This document shows positions 17,684 through 25,800 of a stretch of DNA of 64,000 nt, one piece after another. The notes under the pieces are model-generated. The model worked only from the letters and a program-made list of their open reading frames with translations. It was not told where the DNA came from and ran no database searches. Location of the stretch: contig NZ_CP039691.1 in NCBI RefSeq assembly GCF_005145045.1, forward strand, positions 1,810,001-1,874,000, given 5' to 3'. Source of the stretch: Agrobacterium larrymoorei (lineage in GTDB: Bacteria > Pseudomonadota > Alphaproteobacteria > Rhizobiales > Rhizobiaceae). Both the position numbers and the translations under genes were made by a program. Within the stretch, counting starts at the first letter, position 1; each line of letters starts with the position of its first letter.

Positions 17684-18238
17684 ATGTATTCGCGCTTCTT
17701 TTCGCTTCTGGGCGGACTTGCCGCCGTTATGTCCGTTAGCGGCGGGCTTGCAGTTTCCGACGTGCAGGCGGCTTCGCGTGACGACGTATTTTTCGGCTCC
17801 GTTGCAGGCGCATGGTCCGGCCCCGGCGAGATCGTCGCGGGCAAATACAAGGGCACGAAATTCACCTGTGATCTGACCGGCGAATCGCTGGGCGACAAGG
17901 AAACCGGCATCAAGCTCGGCGGCACCTGCCGCGTCGGCGTGTTCAAGCAGCCCATGTCCGCAGTCATATCCAAAAAGGGCAGCAGCTACGAAGGCAAGTT
18001 CCTCGACGGCTCCGATGGCAAAGGTCTGGACATCGTCTCCGGCCAGGTCAGCGGCGACAAGGTTGTCGTGGGCATCAACCGCGCCAAGCTGAATGGCGTG
18101 ATGGTTGCCCGCGTTGCCAACGACAACTCCATGAACATCACCATCTCCGTGAAGGTGGCCGACCAGATGATCCCGGTCATCGGCCTGACACTCGCTCGCG
18201 GCATCGATAATCTGCCGGTTGGATCTATCAAGCCTTAA
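17684..18238 (+). CDS. Exported conserved hypothetical
   Basis: A 184-residue protein with a Sec signal peptide: MYSRFFSLLGGLAAVMSVSG, with probable cleavage after DVQA near residue 29. The mature part is beta-rich with regular Gly and charged residues (GSVAGAWSGPGEIVAGKYKG, then FTCDLTGES and GGTCRVGVFKQ). Two cysteines could form a disulphide in the periplasm. No lipobox is present, so it is soluble or loosely envelope-associated. I recognise no enzyme motif; it resembles a type of conserved rhizobial periplasmic protein of unknown function. It is monocistronic between ycjF and a mosaic repeat. Confidence 0.75.
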   Translation: MYSRFFSLLGGLAAVMSVSGGLAVSDVQAASRDDVFFGSVAGAWSGPGEIVAGKYKGTKFTCDLTGESLGDKETGIKLGGTCRVGVFKQPMSAVISKKGSSYEGKFLDGSDGKGLDIVSGQVSGDKVVVGINRAKLNGVMVARVANDNSMNITISVKVADQMIPVIGLTLARGIDNLPVGSIKP

Positions 18239-18483
18239 GTATTCTGAAGAGCTTAGAGGTTGGCTGCAGCTTTGCGGTCTGTCCTAGTACGTTCTCTTTC
18301 CGTCGTACTGGGACCGATGAGGATATCAAAGCCCACTTGCGTTATGCTCGACCCAAGCCCGCTACCGTCCGGTTGAGATTTATCGACTTGATATAGGGTT
18401 TTGATTGCATTTCGTTTTTTGTACTCTGTACGAATTCGGACTCGCCAGTGCAACGCTGGCTGTGAACGTGGCAACGCCAATAC

Positions 18484-18713
18484 CCACTTCCGTCATACCG
18501 GACTTGATCCGGCATCCAGTCAGACCAAGTCCTTGGTCTGAAAAACCCTTTTGACGCGCAGACGCGCGTCTGCTGGACCCCGCATCAAGTGCGGGGTGAC
18601 GGCTGGGGGAGCTGTTCTCGCCCCAAACCACCATCTCAGTTTAAACCGGACAGCAGTGGCTCGATGCCGAGGATGACGGTCGAGATTGGATTCGCCGCTT
18701 CTCCTCAAGTCTC
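18484..18713. repeat. RIME-like mosaic repeat, left inverted copy (modules A and B)
   Basis: Module A (about 18484-18600) contains nested palindromes: CCGGACTTGATCCGG, CAGACCAAGTCCTTGGTCTG, GACGCGCAGACGCGCGTC and CCCCGCATCAAGTGCGGGG. Module B (about 18634-18713) begins CTCAGTTTAAACCGGACAGC and includes CGAGGATGACGGTCGA. Both modules recur in reverse orientation at 29901-30104; module B alone recurs directly at 30207-30282. Layout matches the rhizobial intergenic mosaic elements known as RIME. Confidence 0.8.
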
Positions 18714-18760
18714 TTTTGTCGCTGGTAGGTGCTCGGAATCCTAAGCCGGACAGCCCCGCA

Positions 18761-19288
18761 TCAACTGCGGGGTAACTGCACCGAAAGCGACTCTGGCCAA
18801 GCATCTACCCGAACAATCCCCGCCTTATCAGCATCCGCCAGCCACTCGCCAACCCGCCTGCCCTTCACCACCAAATCCGGTGCGATATCGGCAAGTGGCA
18901 TTAGCACGAAGGCGCGTTCCGTCATTCGTGGGTGGGGAATTTCGACGCGGGTGGTGGTGATAGTCTGGTCGCCATAGGTGAGCACATCGATATCGATGGT
19001 GCGCGGTCCCCAGCGTTCGATGCGCACGCGCTTCATGCCGCGTTCGATATCGAGACAGAGATCGAGCAGTGCTTCTGCGGAGAGCGATGTTTCGATCATG
19101 GTGCAGCAGTTGAAAAAGTCGGCCTGATCCGTCTTTCCCCAAGGCGGCGTCTTATAGAGGTGTGAGACCGCAACGAGGCGGCATGCTTCGTGAGCATCCA
19201 GAGCAGTCAACGCCTGCGCCATAGCCGCCGGTGGATCGCCGATGTTGCCGCCGAGGCCCAGCGTCGCCGCTATCATCTCATCAGCCAT
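18761..19288 (-). CDS. folK: 2-amino-4-hydroxy-6-hydroxymethyldihydropteridine pyrophosphokinase
   Basis: A 175-residue HPPK, which transfers pyrophosphate from ATP to the pterin in folate synthesis. The N-terminal LGLGGNIGDP is the family start, and RWGPRTIDIDVLTYG carries the metal-binding D-x-D. It is last in the folP-folB-folK run and overlaps folB by eight bases. An in-frame GTG at 19300 would add four residues and has AGGTGA touching it; ATG at 19288 gives the usual N-terminus. Length agrees with the family (about 160-180). Downstream is the mosaic repeat. Confidence 0.93.
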   Translation of the reverse strand: MADEMIAATLGLGGNIGDPPAAMAQALTALDAHEACRLVAVSHLYKTPPWGKTDQADFFNCCTMIETSLSAEALLDLCLDIERGMKRVRIERWGPRTIDIDVLTYGDQTITTTRVEIPHPRMTERAFVLMPLADIAPDLVVKGRRVGEWLADADKAGIVRVDAWPESLSVQLPRS

Positions 19289-19646
19289 GCTGTTCGACAC
19301 TCACCTGTGCGTAATCGAGAATGCCGGGAACCGGCGCCGATGGTTTGCGAACGGTGATCTTTACCCATGTGATTTGCGGGTAACGCTTGCGCAGAGCGGT
19401 CGCGATATCGTTCGCCAGCGCCTCGATCAGATAACGCCGCTGCCCGACCACAATCTTTTCGATGACGGCGAAGGCCACGCCGTAATCGACAGTGTTGCCG
19501 ATCTGGTCTGTCTCCAGCGCATCCCCGGCTTCGACTTCCATTTCTGCATCGACGAAGAAACGCTGGCCGAGTGCCTCCTCCTGTTCCAGCAGCCCGTGGC
19601 GGGCGAAGAAGGAGCAGTTCTTCAAAAGGATAGTGTAGCGGCTCAT
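19281..19646 (-). CDS. folB: Dihydroneopterin aldolase
   Basis: A 121-residue DHNA that splits dihydroneopterin to hydroxymethyldihydropterin and glycolaldehyde. The N-terminus YTILLKNCSFFARHGLLEQE matches the family's K-x-x-x-F-x-x-x-H-G-x-x-x-x-E block, and LIEALANDIATAL carries the conserved Glu-Ala. It sits between folP and folK in pathway order: its start overlaps the folP stop by four bases (ATGA) and its end overlaps folK. Such overlaps make the three genes a tightly coupled translation unit. Size and motifs are normal for the family. Confidence 0.93.
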   Translation of the reverse strand: MSRYTILLKNCSFFARHGLLEQEEALGQRFFVDAEMEVEAGDALETDQIGNTVDYGVAFAVIEKIVVGQRRYLIEALANDIATALRKRYPQITWVKITVRKPSAPVPGILDYAQVSVEQHG

Positions 19647-20515
19647 GAACGTTCCTCCCCTTGTTTTTTCTGTTTCAGAACGGCGTCTGCAATGGCCAGT
19701 GCATCTCTCGTCATCGCAACATTATGAACACGAAAAACAACCGCGCCCGCAAGCCGCAATATTGCTGTTGTCGCCGCTGTGCCCACATCGCGGTCTTCCA
19801 CCGCCTCGTGCCCCGTCAGCGAACCGATGAACCGCTTGCGCGATGTGCCAGCCAGAATAGGCAGGCCGAAGCCCCCAAGCTCATCGAAACGCGACATCAG
19901 CGCGACATTTTCATCCACATCCTTGGCAAAGCCAAAACCGGGATCGAGCACGATGCAGTCTCTGGCGATACCTTCGGAACCTGCAATCTCCAGAGAGCGG
20001 TTCAGAAAAGCATATTGGTCGGCAATCACATCCGCCAGTTTCTCCCGCTCGCGACCCGTGTGCATGATGCAGATGCCCGCACCACTGCGGGCCACGGTGC
20101 CCGCCATATCGTAATCTTTCTGAAGACCGAAGACATCATTGACGATGTGCGCGCCTGCCTCGATTGCCAGCTTCGCGGTGGATGCCCGATAGGTATCGAT
20201 TGAAATCAGCGCATCGGTTTCCTTCGACAGCCGTTCGATGACAGGAAGCACACGATCCTGCTCTTCGGCATCCGTTACGCTGGCGGCACCCGGTCTTGTC
20301 GATTCGCCACCGATATCGATGATGTGAGCGCCATCGCGAACACAGTTCAGCGCATGGACAACGGCCTGATCTACGCCCAGAAACCTGCCGCCATCGGAAA
20401 AGGAATCCGGCGTCGCATTTACGATGGCCATAATAAGGCCATCCCCATCAAGTTTCAGGGAGCGCCCATGGGCCGCTTGCCACACATTGGTACTGGCTGT
20501 TATCAAGTAACACAC
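19643..20515 (-). CDS. folP: Dihydropteroate synthase
   Basis: A 290-residue TIM-barrel enzyme that condenses hydroxymethyldihydropterin pyrophosphate with p-aminobenzoate; the target of sulfonamides. Diagnostic motifs are NATPDSFSDGG, IDIGGESTRPGA, LDPGFGFAKD (family D-P-G-F/I-G-F-x-K) and GTSRKRFIG. The start is GTG with GGAAAGG very close upstream; a TTG a few codons in would have better spacing, so the first residues are uncertain. It opens the folP-folB-folK operon. A divergent DUF922 gene begins about 160 bases away, so promoters for both must lie in that gap. Confidence 0.95.
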   Translation of the reverse strand: MCYLITASTNVWQAAHGRSLKLDGDGLIMAIVNATPDSFSDGGRFLGVDQAVVHALNCVRDGAHIIDIGGESTRPGAASVTDAEEQDRVLPVIERLSKETDALISIDTYRASTAKLAIEAGAHIVNDVFGLQKDYDMAGTVARSGAGICIMHTGREREKLADVIADQYAFLNRSLEIAGSEGIARDCIVLDPGFGFAKDVDENVALMSRFDELGGFGLPILAGTSRKRFIGSLTGHEAVEDRDVGTAATTAILRLAGAVVFRVHNVAMTRDALAIADAVLKQKKQGEERS

Positions 20516-20675
20516 GCCTTTCCGAAATTACGGAGTGCCTTGCCATTATTATCGTTCCCACTCCGAATGCATTATCAGCAACGAAATCAAGACCGAAAAA
20601 CGGTTTCCGCAACAGTGCGGAGCTTTCGCGCTCTATGCCGCAATCATCCGGCAAGTTCAACCGGAAGGCCGGGAA

Positions 20676-21302
20676 ATGAGCCAGCTATCCCCTTTGCGTA
20701 GAGCGTTCATCGCTGGTGTTTTATTGCTTTCCGCACCGCATTTCGCGGCGGCGGAAGCGATCAGTAACAAGACCTTCGCCTACTTCACCATTGGCGGCAA
20801 GACGGCGGAAGATCTGGACCGGGAGCTTTCCCAGCACGGCCCTATCACCAAATCCACCGGATCGCGGCATCCGGGCGCAACCGAAATCAAATTCGGCGGT
20901 GAACTTACCTATGTGGAACAGGGCGGCAAGTGTGGTGTCGGCACGGTGAAAGTAACGCTGAACACCAAAATCCTGCTTCCGCGCTGGTCCAACCGTCGGC
21001 GCACCAATGCCGATCTCGCCCTGATCTGGGACACGTTGTCGGCAGACATCAAGCGGCACGAAGAACGCCACGCCGAAATTGCCCGCACCTACGCCCGCAC
21101 ACTGGACAGGCGCCTTCGCGCCTTACGTCCGCAGGCAAACTGCGAGAAAATGCAGAAAATGGTGGCGGAGGTCACGCAGGACGTGATGGATGCACATGAC
21201 AAAGACCAGATGCGGTTCGACGTGGTGGAATCCAAAAACTTCGACGCCAGAATGACGCGGCTGCTGAAAAATCGCATTCAACAACGCAAGTCCGCAGACT
21301 AA
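20676..21302 (+). CDS. Exported DUF922 protein, putative zinc protease-like
   Basis: A 208-residue protein with a signal peptide (RRAFIAGVLLLSAPHFAAAE, cleavage near residue 26) and a mature domain of the DUF922 family. The block IKRHEERHAEIARTYA carries an H-E-x-x-H motif (HEERH), the basis for calling the family putative Zn-dependent proteases. Cys residues CGVGTV and NCEKM may pair in the periplasm. The ATG at 20676 follows GGAAGGCCGGGAA; longer in-frame extensions would put coding sequence before the signal peptide. Protease activity is not demonstrated for this family as far as I know, so it is a prediction from the motif. Confidence 0.83.
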   Translation: MSQLSPLRRAFIAGVLLLSAPHFAAAEAISNKTFAYFTIGGKTAEDLDRELSQHGPITKSTGSRHPGATEIKFGGELTYVEQGGKCGVGTVKVTLNTKILLPRWSNRRRTNADLALIWDTLSADIKRHEERHAEIARTYARTLDRRLRALRPQANCEKMQKMVAEVTQDVMDAHDKDQMRFDVVESKNFDARMTRLLKNRIQQRKSAD

Positions 21303-21399
21303 GAGCGCAATCACCCTGCCCTAAACATCCAGAGCTTGCGCGAGGCTTGCGCCTTTGCCGGATAATGATCGTTGACTTCTTGTCGTGGCCTCCGGCGAG

Positions 21400-21577
21400 A
21401 GACTCACGTATTAGTTACCGTGAATAGTGATCACCAGTTAGTCGATGAGTTTGAGTTTTCTCGCACGGGTTCTCCCGGTGCGTCTCAAGCCGCAGGTGCC
21501 TTCCTCCCCCGCCTGCTGGTGACGTGCCCAACTGGAGCGGCAGGTGGATAATTACCCACTGCCGCTCAATCTTTTTC
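21400..21577 (+). ncRNA. Candidate structured sRNA with CU-rich anti-SD stretch
   Basis: No reading frame fits this gap. The plus strand can fold into nested helices: TCACCAG (about 21431) with CTGGTGA (about 21515), TTGAG with CTCAA, and CGCACGGG with CCCGGTGCG around a TTCT loop. The unpaired arm includes CCTTCCTCCCCC, complementary to Shine-Dalgarno sequences, as in many rhizobial trans-acting sRNAs. A rho-independent terminator ends it. The 5' end is approximate; it could instead be the 3' UTR of the DUF922 gene. Confidence 0.4.
21534..21577 (+). terminator. Rho-independent terminator
   Basis: Stem GAGCGGCAG / CTGCCGCTC extended by GTGG/CCCA with a small bulge, loop around ATAATTA, then AATCTTTTTCT. 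It terminates plus-strand transcription just before the convergent ferredoxin gene. Confidence 0.8.
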
Positions 21578-21593
21578 TGCAGTCAGCTTTAAC

Positions 21594-21914
21594 TCAGCCT
21601 TGGCGTTCCGGCACATGCACGACGAGACCGTCGAGCGCATCCGTCATTTTGATCTGACAGGAAAGACGCGATGTGGGGCGCACATCGAAGGCGAAATCCA
21701 GCATGTCCTCTTCCATCGGTTCGGGCGGGCCGACGCGTTCTGTCCACTGGTCATCGACATAGACATGACAGGTGGCACAGGCACAGGCGCCGCCGCATTC
21801 GGCATCGATGCCGGGAATGGAATTGCGCACGGCATTCTCCATTACGGTGGAGCCGTTGCTCACGTCGAGTTCGTGTTGCGTGCCGTCGAAAGCAACGATG
21901 GTCAGTTTGGTCAT
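21594..21914 (-). CDS. [2Fe-2S] ferredoxin, adrenodoxin type
   Basis: A 106-residue electron carrier. The cluster ligands are visible as C-x5-C-x2-C ([11 protein letters not shown]) plus the fourth cysteine in [14 protein letters not shown], the arrangement of the adrenodoxin/putidaredoxin group. Such ferredoxins serve cytochrome P450s or iron-sulfur cluster assembly; nothing nearby tells which. [13 protein letters not shown] at 21914 is the standard N-terminus; the longer open frame upstream adds an atypical leader. It ends 17 bases from a plus-strand terminator and is preceded by a terminator of the Hpt gene, so it appears to be transcribed alone. Confidence 0.92.
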   Translation of the reverse strand: MTKLTIVAFDGTQHELDVSNGSTVMENAVRNSIPGIDAECGGACACATCHVYVDDQWTERVGPPEPMEEDMLDFAFDVRPTSRLSCQIKMTDALDGLVVHVPERQG

Positions 21915-21962
21915 TTCGGAAGATCCAGGAACGTGTTTGAGAATTTTTCTAAACAAATAGAA

Positions 21963-22014
21963 AGGCCGGTTCCGATTGGCAACCCTTCACTGCGGGTGCA
22001 ATCAAAACCGGCCT
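21963..22014 (-). terminator. Terminator after Hpt gene
   Basis: On the minus strand, stem AGGCCGGTTTTGATTG pairs with CAATCGGAACCGGCCT (two mismatches) over a 20-base loop, followed by TTCTATTTGTTT. It lies between the Hpt gene and the ferredoxin gene. Confidence 0.7.
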
Positions 22015-22059
22015 GACAGGAATACAGTCAATTCGCCTCTCGGAAGCGAAAGAATTGGC

Positions 22060-22431
22060 TTAACGGCAGAGCTTCAGAATGAAATTCTCGGCTTCCACAA
22101 TGGAGGCAGCCACCTTGGCCAGAGCTGCGCTGTCGCGGCTTCCGTTTTCGACCGCTTCTGCGGCAGCCGAAACATTGAAGGCGCCGACGGCGTCCGCGGA
22201 GCCTTTCAGGCGGTGGGAAATGGCCTTCATTCCAGCGTCGTCGGCGGCGGAAAGTTCATGCAGCAGCGTGCGTGCATTGCGCGAGAAAAGCTGTAGAACT
22301 TCGATCTCCAGCTCCTTGTCACCCATGGTCTGGCGCGCAAGATGTGTAAAGTCTATCGGCTTGCGGCCTGCTGGTGCGGCGCTGCCGTGGTTGTCTGGCG
22401 CTTCAAACGCAATACTGAGCGCGGCCATCAT
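22060..22431 (-). CDS. Hpt-domain phosphotransfer protein
   Basis: A 123-residue protein that is essentially one histidine phosphotransfer four-helix bundle. The phosphorylatable histidine is in HRLKGSADAVGA near residue 73, the standard H-x-L-K-G-S-A motif. A leader of about 25 residues precedes the domain. GAGG lies six bases before the ATG at 22431, which favours this codon over the adjacent second ATG. No kinase or receiver is encoded next to it, so its partners must be elsewhere; the hybrid phosphorelay of the cell-cycle or stress type is a possibility only. It is divergent from the giant GPR-like gene. Confidence 0.88.
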   Translation of the reverse strand: MMAALSIAFEAPDNHGSAAPAGRKPIDFTHLARQTMGDKELEIEVLQLFSRNARTLLHELSAADDAGMKAISHRLKGSADAVGAFNVSAAAEAVENGSRDSAALAKVAASIVEAENFILKLCR

Positions 22432-22897
22432 GGTTATCCTCTACGTTTTGTTTTGTGTCATATGTGTTTCACTTCTACGCAGGCTATTGCTGCATTCGGC
22501 TGAAAATGCGGCGGGGAAAACGCGAAAATCTTTCGCTATGGTTAATTTATGTTAAACTTCTAGGAAACAAGGGTTTCCGCCCGCAACCGGGGTTTAAAAA
22601 CTGTTAACAAACCGCCACTTGGAGCACTGCCGAAAGTGGCGTTAATTGTTTAAAAGTCTCAGATGTGTCACTACGGTACTTCCGTGTCGCATAGACTGAA
22701 GTACGGTTTTGCGATTTCGGCAAGCAGATGTATTTTTGCCTGAAAGCTGGGCGACCGCTCTCAGGATTTAGTAAGAAACGGGGCACTATATACCGAAAGG
22801 TATCGTGCCTTGTAGGCATGGTGGCGGATATCCGGTTGCAGGCGGCGGGCGGATGAACGGCATGAGGCCGGGCGTATATGTAACGAGGCGTAACCGC
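22432..22897. other. Long leader region upstream of the GPR-like gene
   Basis: About 465 bases with no credible gene. It holds an inverted repeat CGCCACTT / AAGTGGCG at 22613-22641 with a 13-base loop, near the likely promoters of the divergent Hpt and GPR-like genes. I see no recognised operator or riboswitch. Confidence 0.5.
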
Positions 22898-25800
22898 ATG
22901 GCGAACAACAAGATTAGCGACTCGATCGACGAGACTGCGTTTCAGGCACTTGAAGATGCCTTGCAGCTCGGCGCGTACGAAAATCAGCCGGAGCCTCGCA
23001 AAAGGTCCACTCCCAAGCCCTCGGAGGCAAGAGTGCCAGAAAAGAACAGACCGCGTCAGAGCGAACAGCAGCCACAGCCTCAATCTCAGCCTGCGGCGCA
23101 GCAGCCCCCCCGTGCCACGGCCGATCAGCAATCCAGAGCCGCAGCGCTGGAAGCCGCCAATGACGGCAACAAGCGCAGCCCGGCCATGATCTTGCGTTCG
23201 CTGGAAGCTGGCTCGATGACGGGCGCGCTTCGCAATGCCTCCATCGTTTCGGTTCTCTGGGCCGTTGCCGGTGCGGGCCTCGCACACGTTATCTATGGTA
23301 GCCAGATCTGGAACGTCGGTTCGCTGGCAGAACTCTTCGCCATTCCCGGCCTGATGGCCATCATGATCGGCGTCATCGTCCCGATCATGCTCTTCTTTGC
23401 CTTCGCAATCATGATGGCGCGCGCCAAGGACCTGCGCAACGCTGCCCGCTCCATGGCCGAAGTCGCGCTGCGTCTTGCAGAGCCGGAAACGATTGCTTCC
23501 GAACGCATCATGTCCGTTGGACAGGCGGTTCGTCGCGAAGTGTCTGCAATGAATGACGGCATCGAGCGCACCATTGCGCGTGCCACCGAGCTGGAAACGC
23601 TCGTGCATTCCGAAGTGAATGCGCTGGAGCGCAGCTATGCGGACAACGAACTTCGCGTCCGCAGCCTCGTGCAGGAACTGAGTGCGGAGCGCGATGCGAT
23701 CGTCAGCCATGCGGAGCGCATTCGTTCTTCCATCTTCGGCGCGCAGGAGCAGCTCAAGGAAGAGCTTTCCATCGTCGGCGAAGAAATCTCCATGCGTCTG
23801 GCGACCAGCGGCGAAGCTTTCGCTTCGATGATCGACACGCGCTCTGCCGCTCTGCTCGAAAAGTCCCGTGCTTCGACCGAAGCCATGGGCACGCTGATTG
23901 CGGCCAAGACCGAAAATCTCTTGAGCGCCCTCAATAGTTCAGGTGCTGCGCTTAATAACGAATTCGATATTCGCCTGCATGATCTGAGCAACACATTCGG
24001 CGAGCGCGGTCGTCTGCTTCTTGAACAGTTCGCAGTTCACGCCGATACGCTGAGCAGCGGCGCTGAAAACCTCAATAAGTCGATGGACGAGCGCACGCGT
24101 CTTCTCAACGACACGCTGTCCAAGCGTACCCTTGAGCTTTCGCAGAATATCGACCGCGGTCAGGAAGTCATCGGCGGCTCGCTGGATACGGTTCTCGACC
24201 AGCTGTCCGCCACGCTGGAAGAAAAAGGTCTTTCCTTCCGCCAGAGCCTGCAGAGCACGGCAGATGACGCGATCATGGATCTCGATCTGCGCTCCGGCCT
24301 GTTCGAAGAGAAGCTCCAGGCAACCGTCGGCGTCGTCAACACGGCGTTCGATGAGCGAGTGGCGGAATTTGCCAGCGCCTTCGATCAGCGCGCCGGTTCG
24401 CTCGACAGCAAGCTCATGGAAAGCCTTGCCCGCATCAACGAGACCGTTGCAGGCGGCACGGATTCCCTGAACGGCATTCTGAATTCCAACATCGACCGCC
24501 TCAGCACCGCCCTCACCGACCAGTCCTTCGCGCTTGCGACGGCACTCGGTACCGGTCAGGAAATGCTGGAAAGCTCGCTCGAAACACGCACACGCGAACT
24601 GACCGACGCGCTGGGTGCCCGCACGAACGAAATCACCAGCGCTATCAGCAATACGCATGAGAAGATCGATGCTGTTATGACTGAACGTAGCGCTGCCCTG
24701 TTCGGCGCGCTTTCCGACAGCCAGGAACGTTTCGATACAGCACTTGCAAGCCGCTCCGAGGCCATTGCAGGCTCCGTTTCCGGCACGGCTGAGCGTCTGG
24801 CGGAACTGCTGGACGAGCGCGCCGCAGCGATCAACAGCGTCGTTGCCGATGTAGAACGTCGTCTGGCCGAAACACTCGAAACCCGCGCAGCCGCGATTAC
24901 CGGTGCCGTTGCTGGTGTGGAAGACCGGATTGCAGACACGCTGGACAGCCGTACCGCTGCTCTCAGCAATGTCGTGTCCGGCGTTGAAGACCGGATTGCC
25001 GATACGCTGGAAAGCCGCACTGCGGCTCTCGCAGGCGTCGTCTCCGGTGTCGAAGAGCGCATCGCGGATACGCTCGACAGCCGCACCATGGCTATCGACA
25101 TGGCATTCTCGACAGCCGAAGAGCGCCTTTCCGAAACGCTGGACAGCCGCACAAGCGCGTTGACCGGCGCCGTTTCAGGTATCGAAGAACGCATCGCAGA
25201 TACTCTCGACAGCCGCACCATGGCCATCGACATGGCATTCTCCGGCGCAGAAGAGCGCATTGCAGAAACGTTGGACAGCCGCACAGCCGCACTCAACAGC
25301 GTCGTTTCCGGCGTCGAAGAACGCATCGCGGACACACTCGACAGTCGCACTATGGCCATCGATATGGCGTTCTCCGGTGCGGAAGAACGTATTGCAGAAA
25401 CGCTGGATAGCCGCACCGCCGCACTCAACAGTGTCGTTTCCGGCGTTGAAGAACGCATCGCAGACACGCTCGATAGCCGCACCATGGCCATCGATATGGC
25501 CTTCTCCGGCGCGGAAGAGCGTATTGCCGAAACCCTGGATACCCGCACCGCTGCGCTGGGCACGGTTGTTTCAGGCGTCGAAGACCGCATCGCCGAGACG
25601 CTGGAGAGCCGCACGGCTGCTCTGTCGAACGTCGTATCCGGCGTGGAAGAACGGATCGCCGACACGCTCGATAGCCGCACCATGGCCATCGATATGGCGT
25701 TTTCGTCTGCTGAAGAGCGTCTGTCCGAGACGCTGGAAAGCCGCACGTCTGCTCTTACCAGCGCCGTTTCCGGCGTGGAAGAACGTATTGCGGACACACT

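Noticed and set aside
22604..23710. 368-codon minus-strand open frame near the start of the GPR-like gene
   Set aside because: Overlaps the GPR N-terminus and its leader. No ribosome binding site or domain; most of it mirrors coding sequence.
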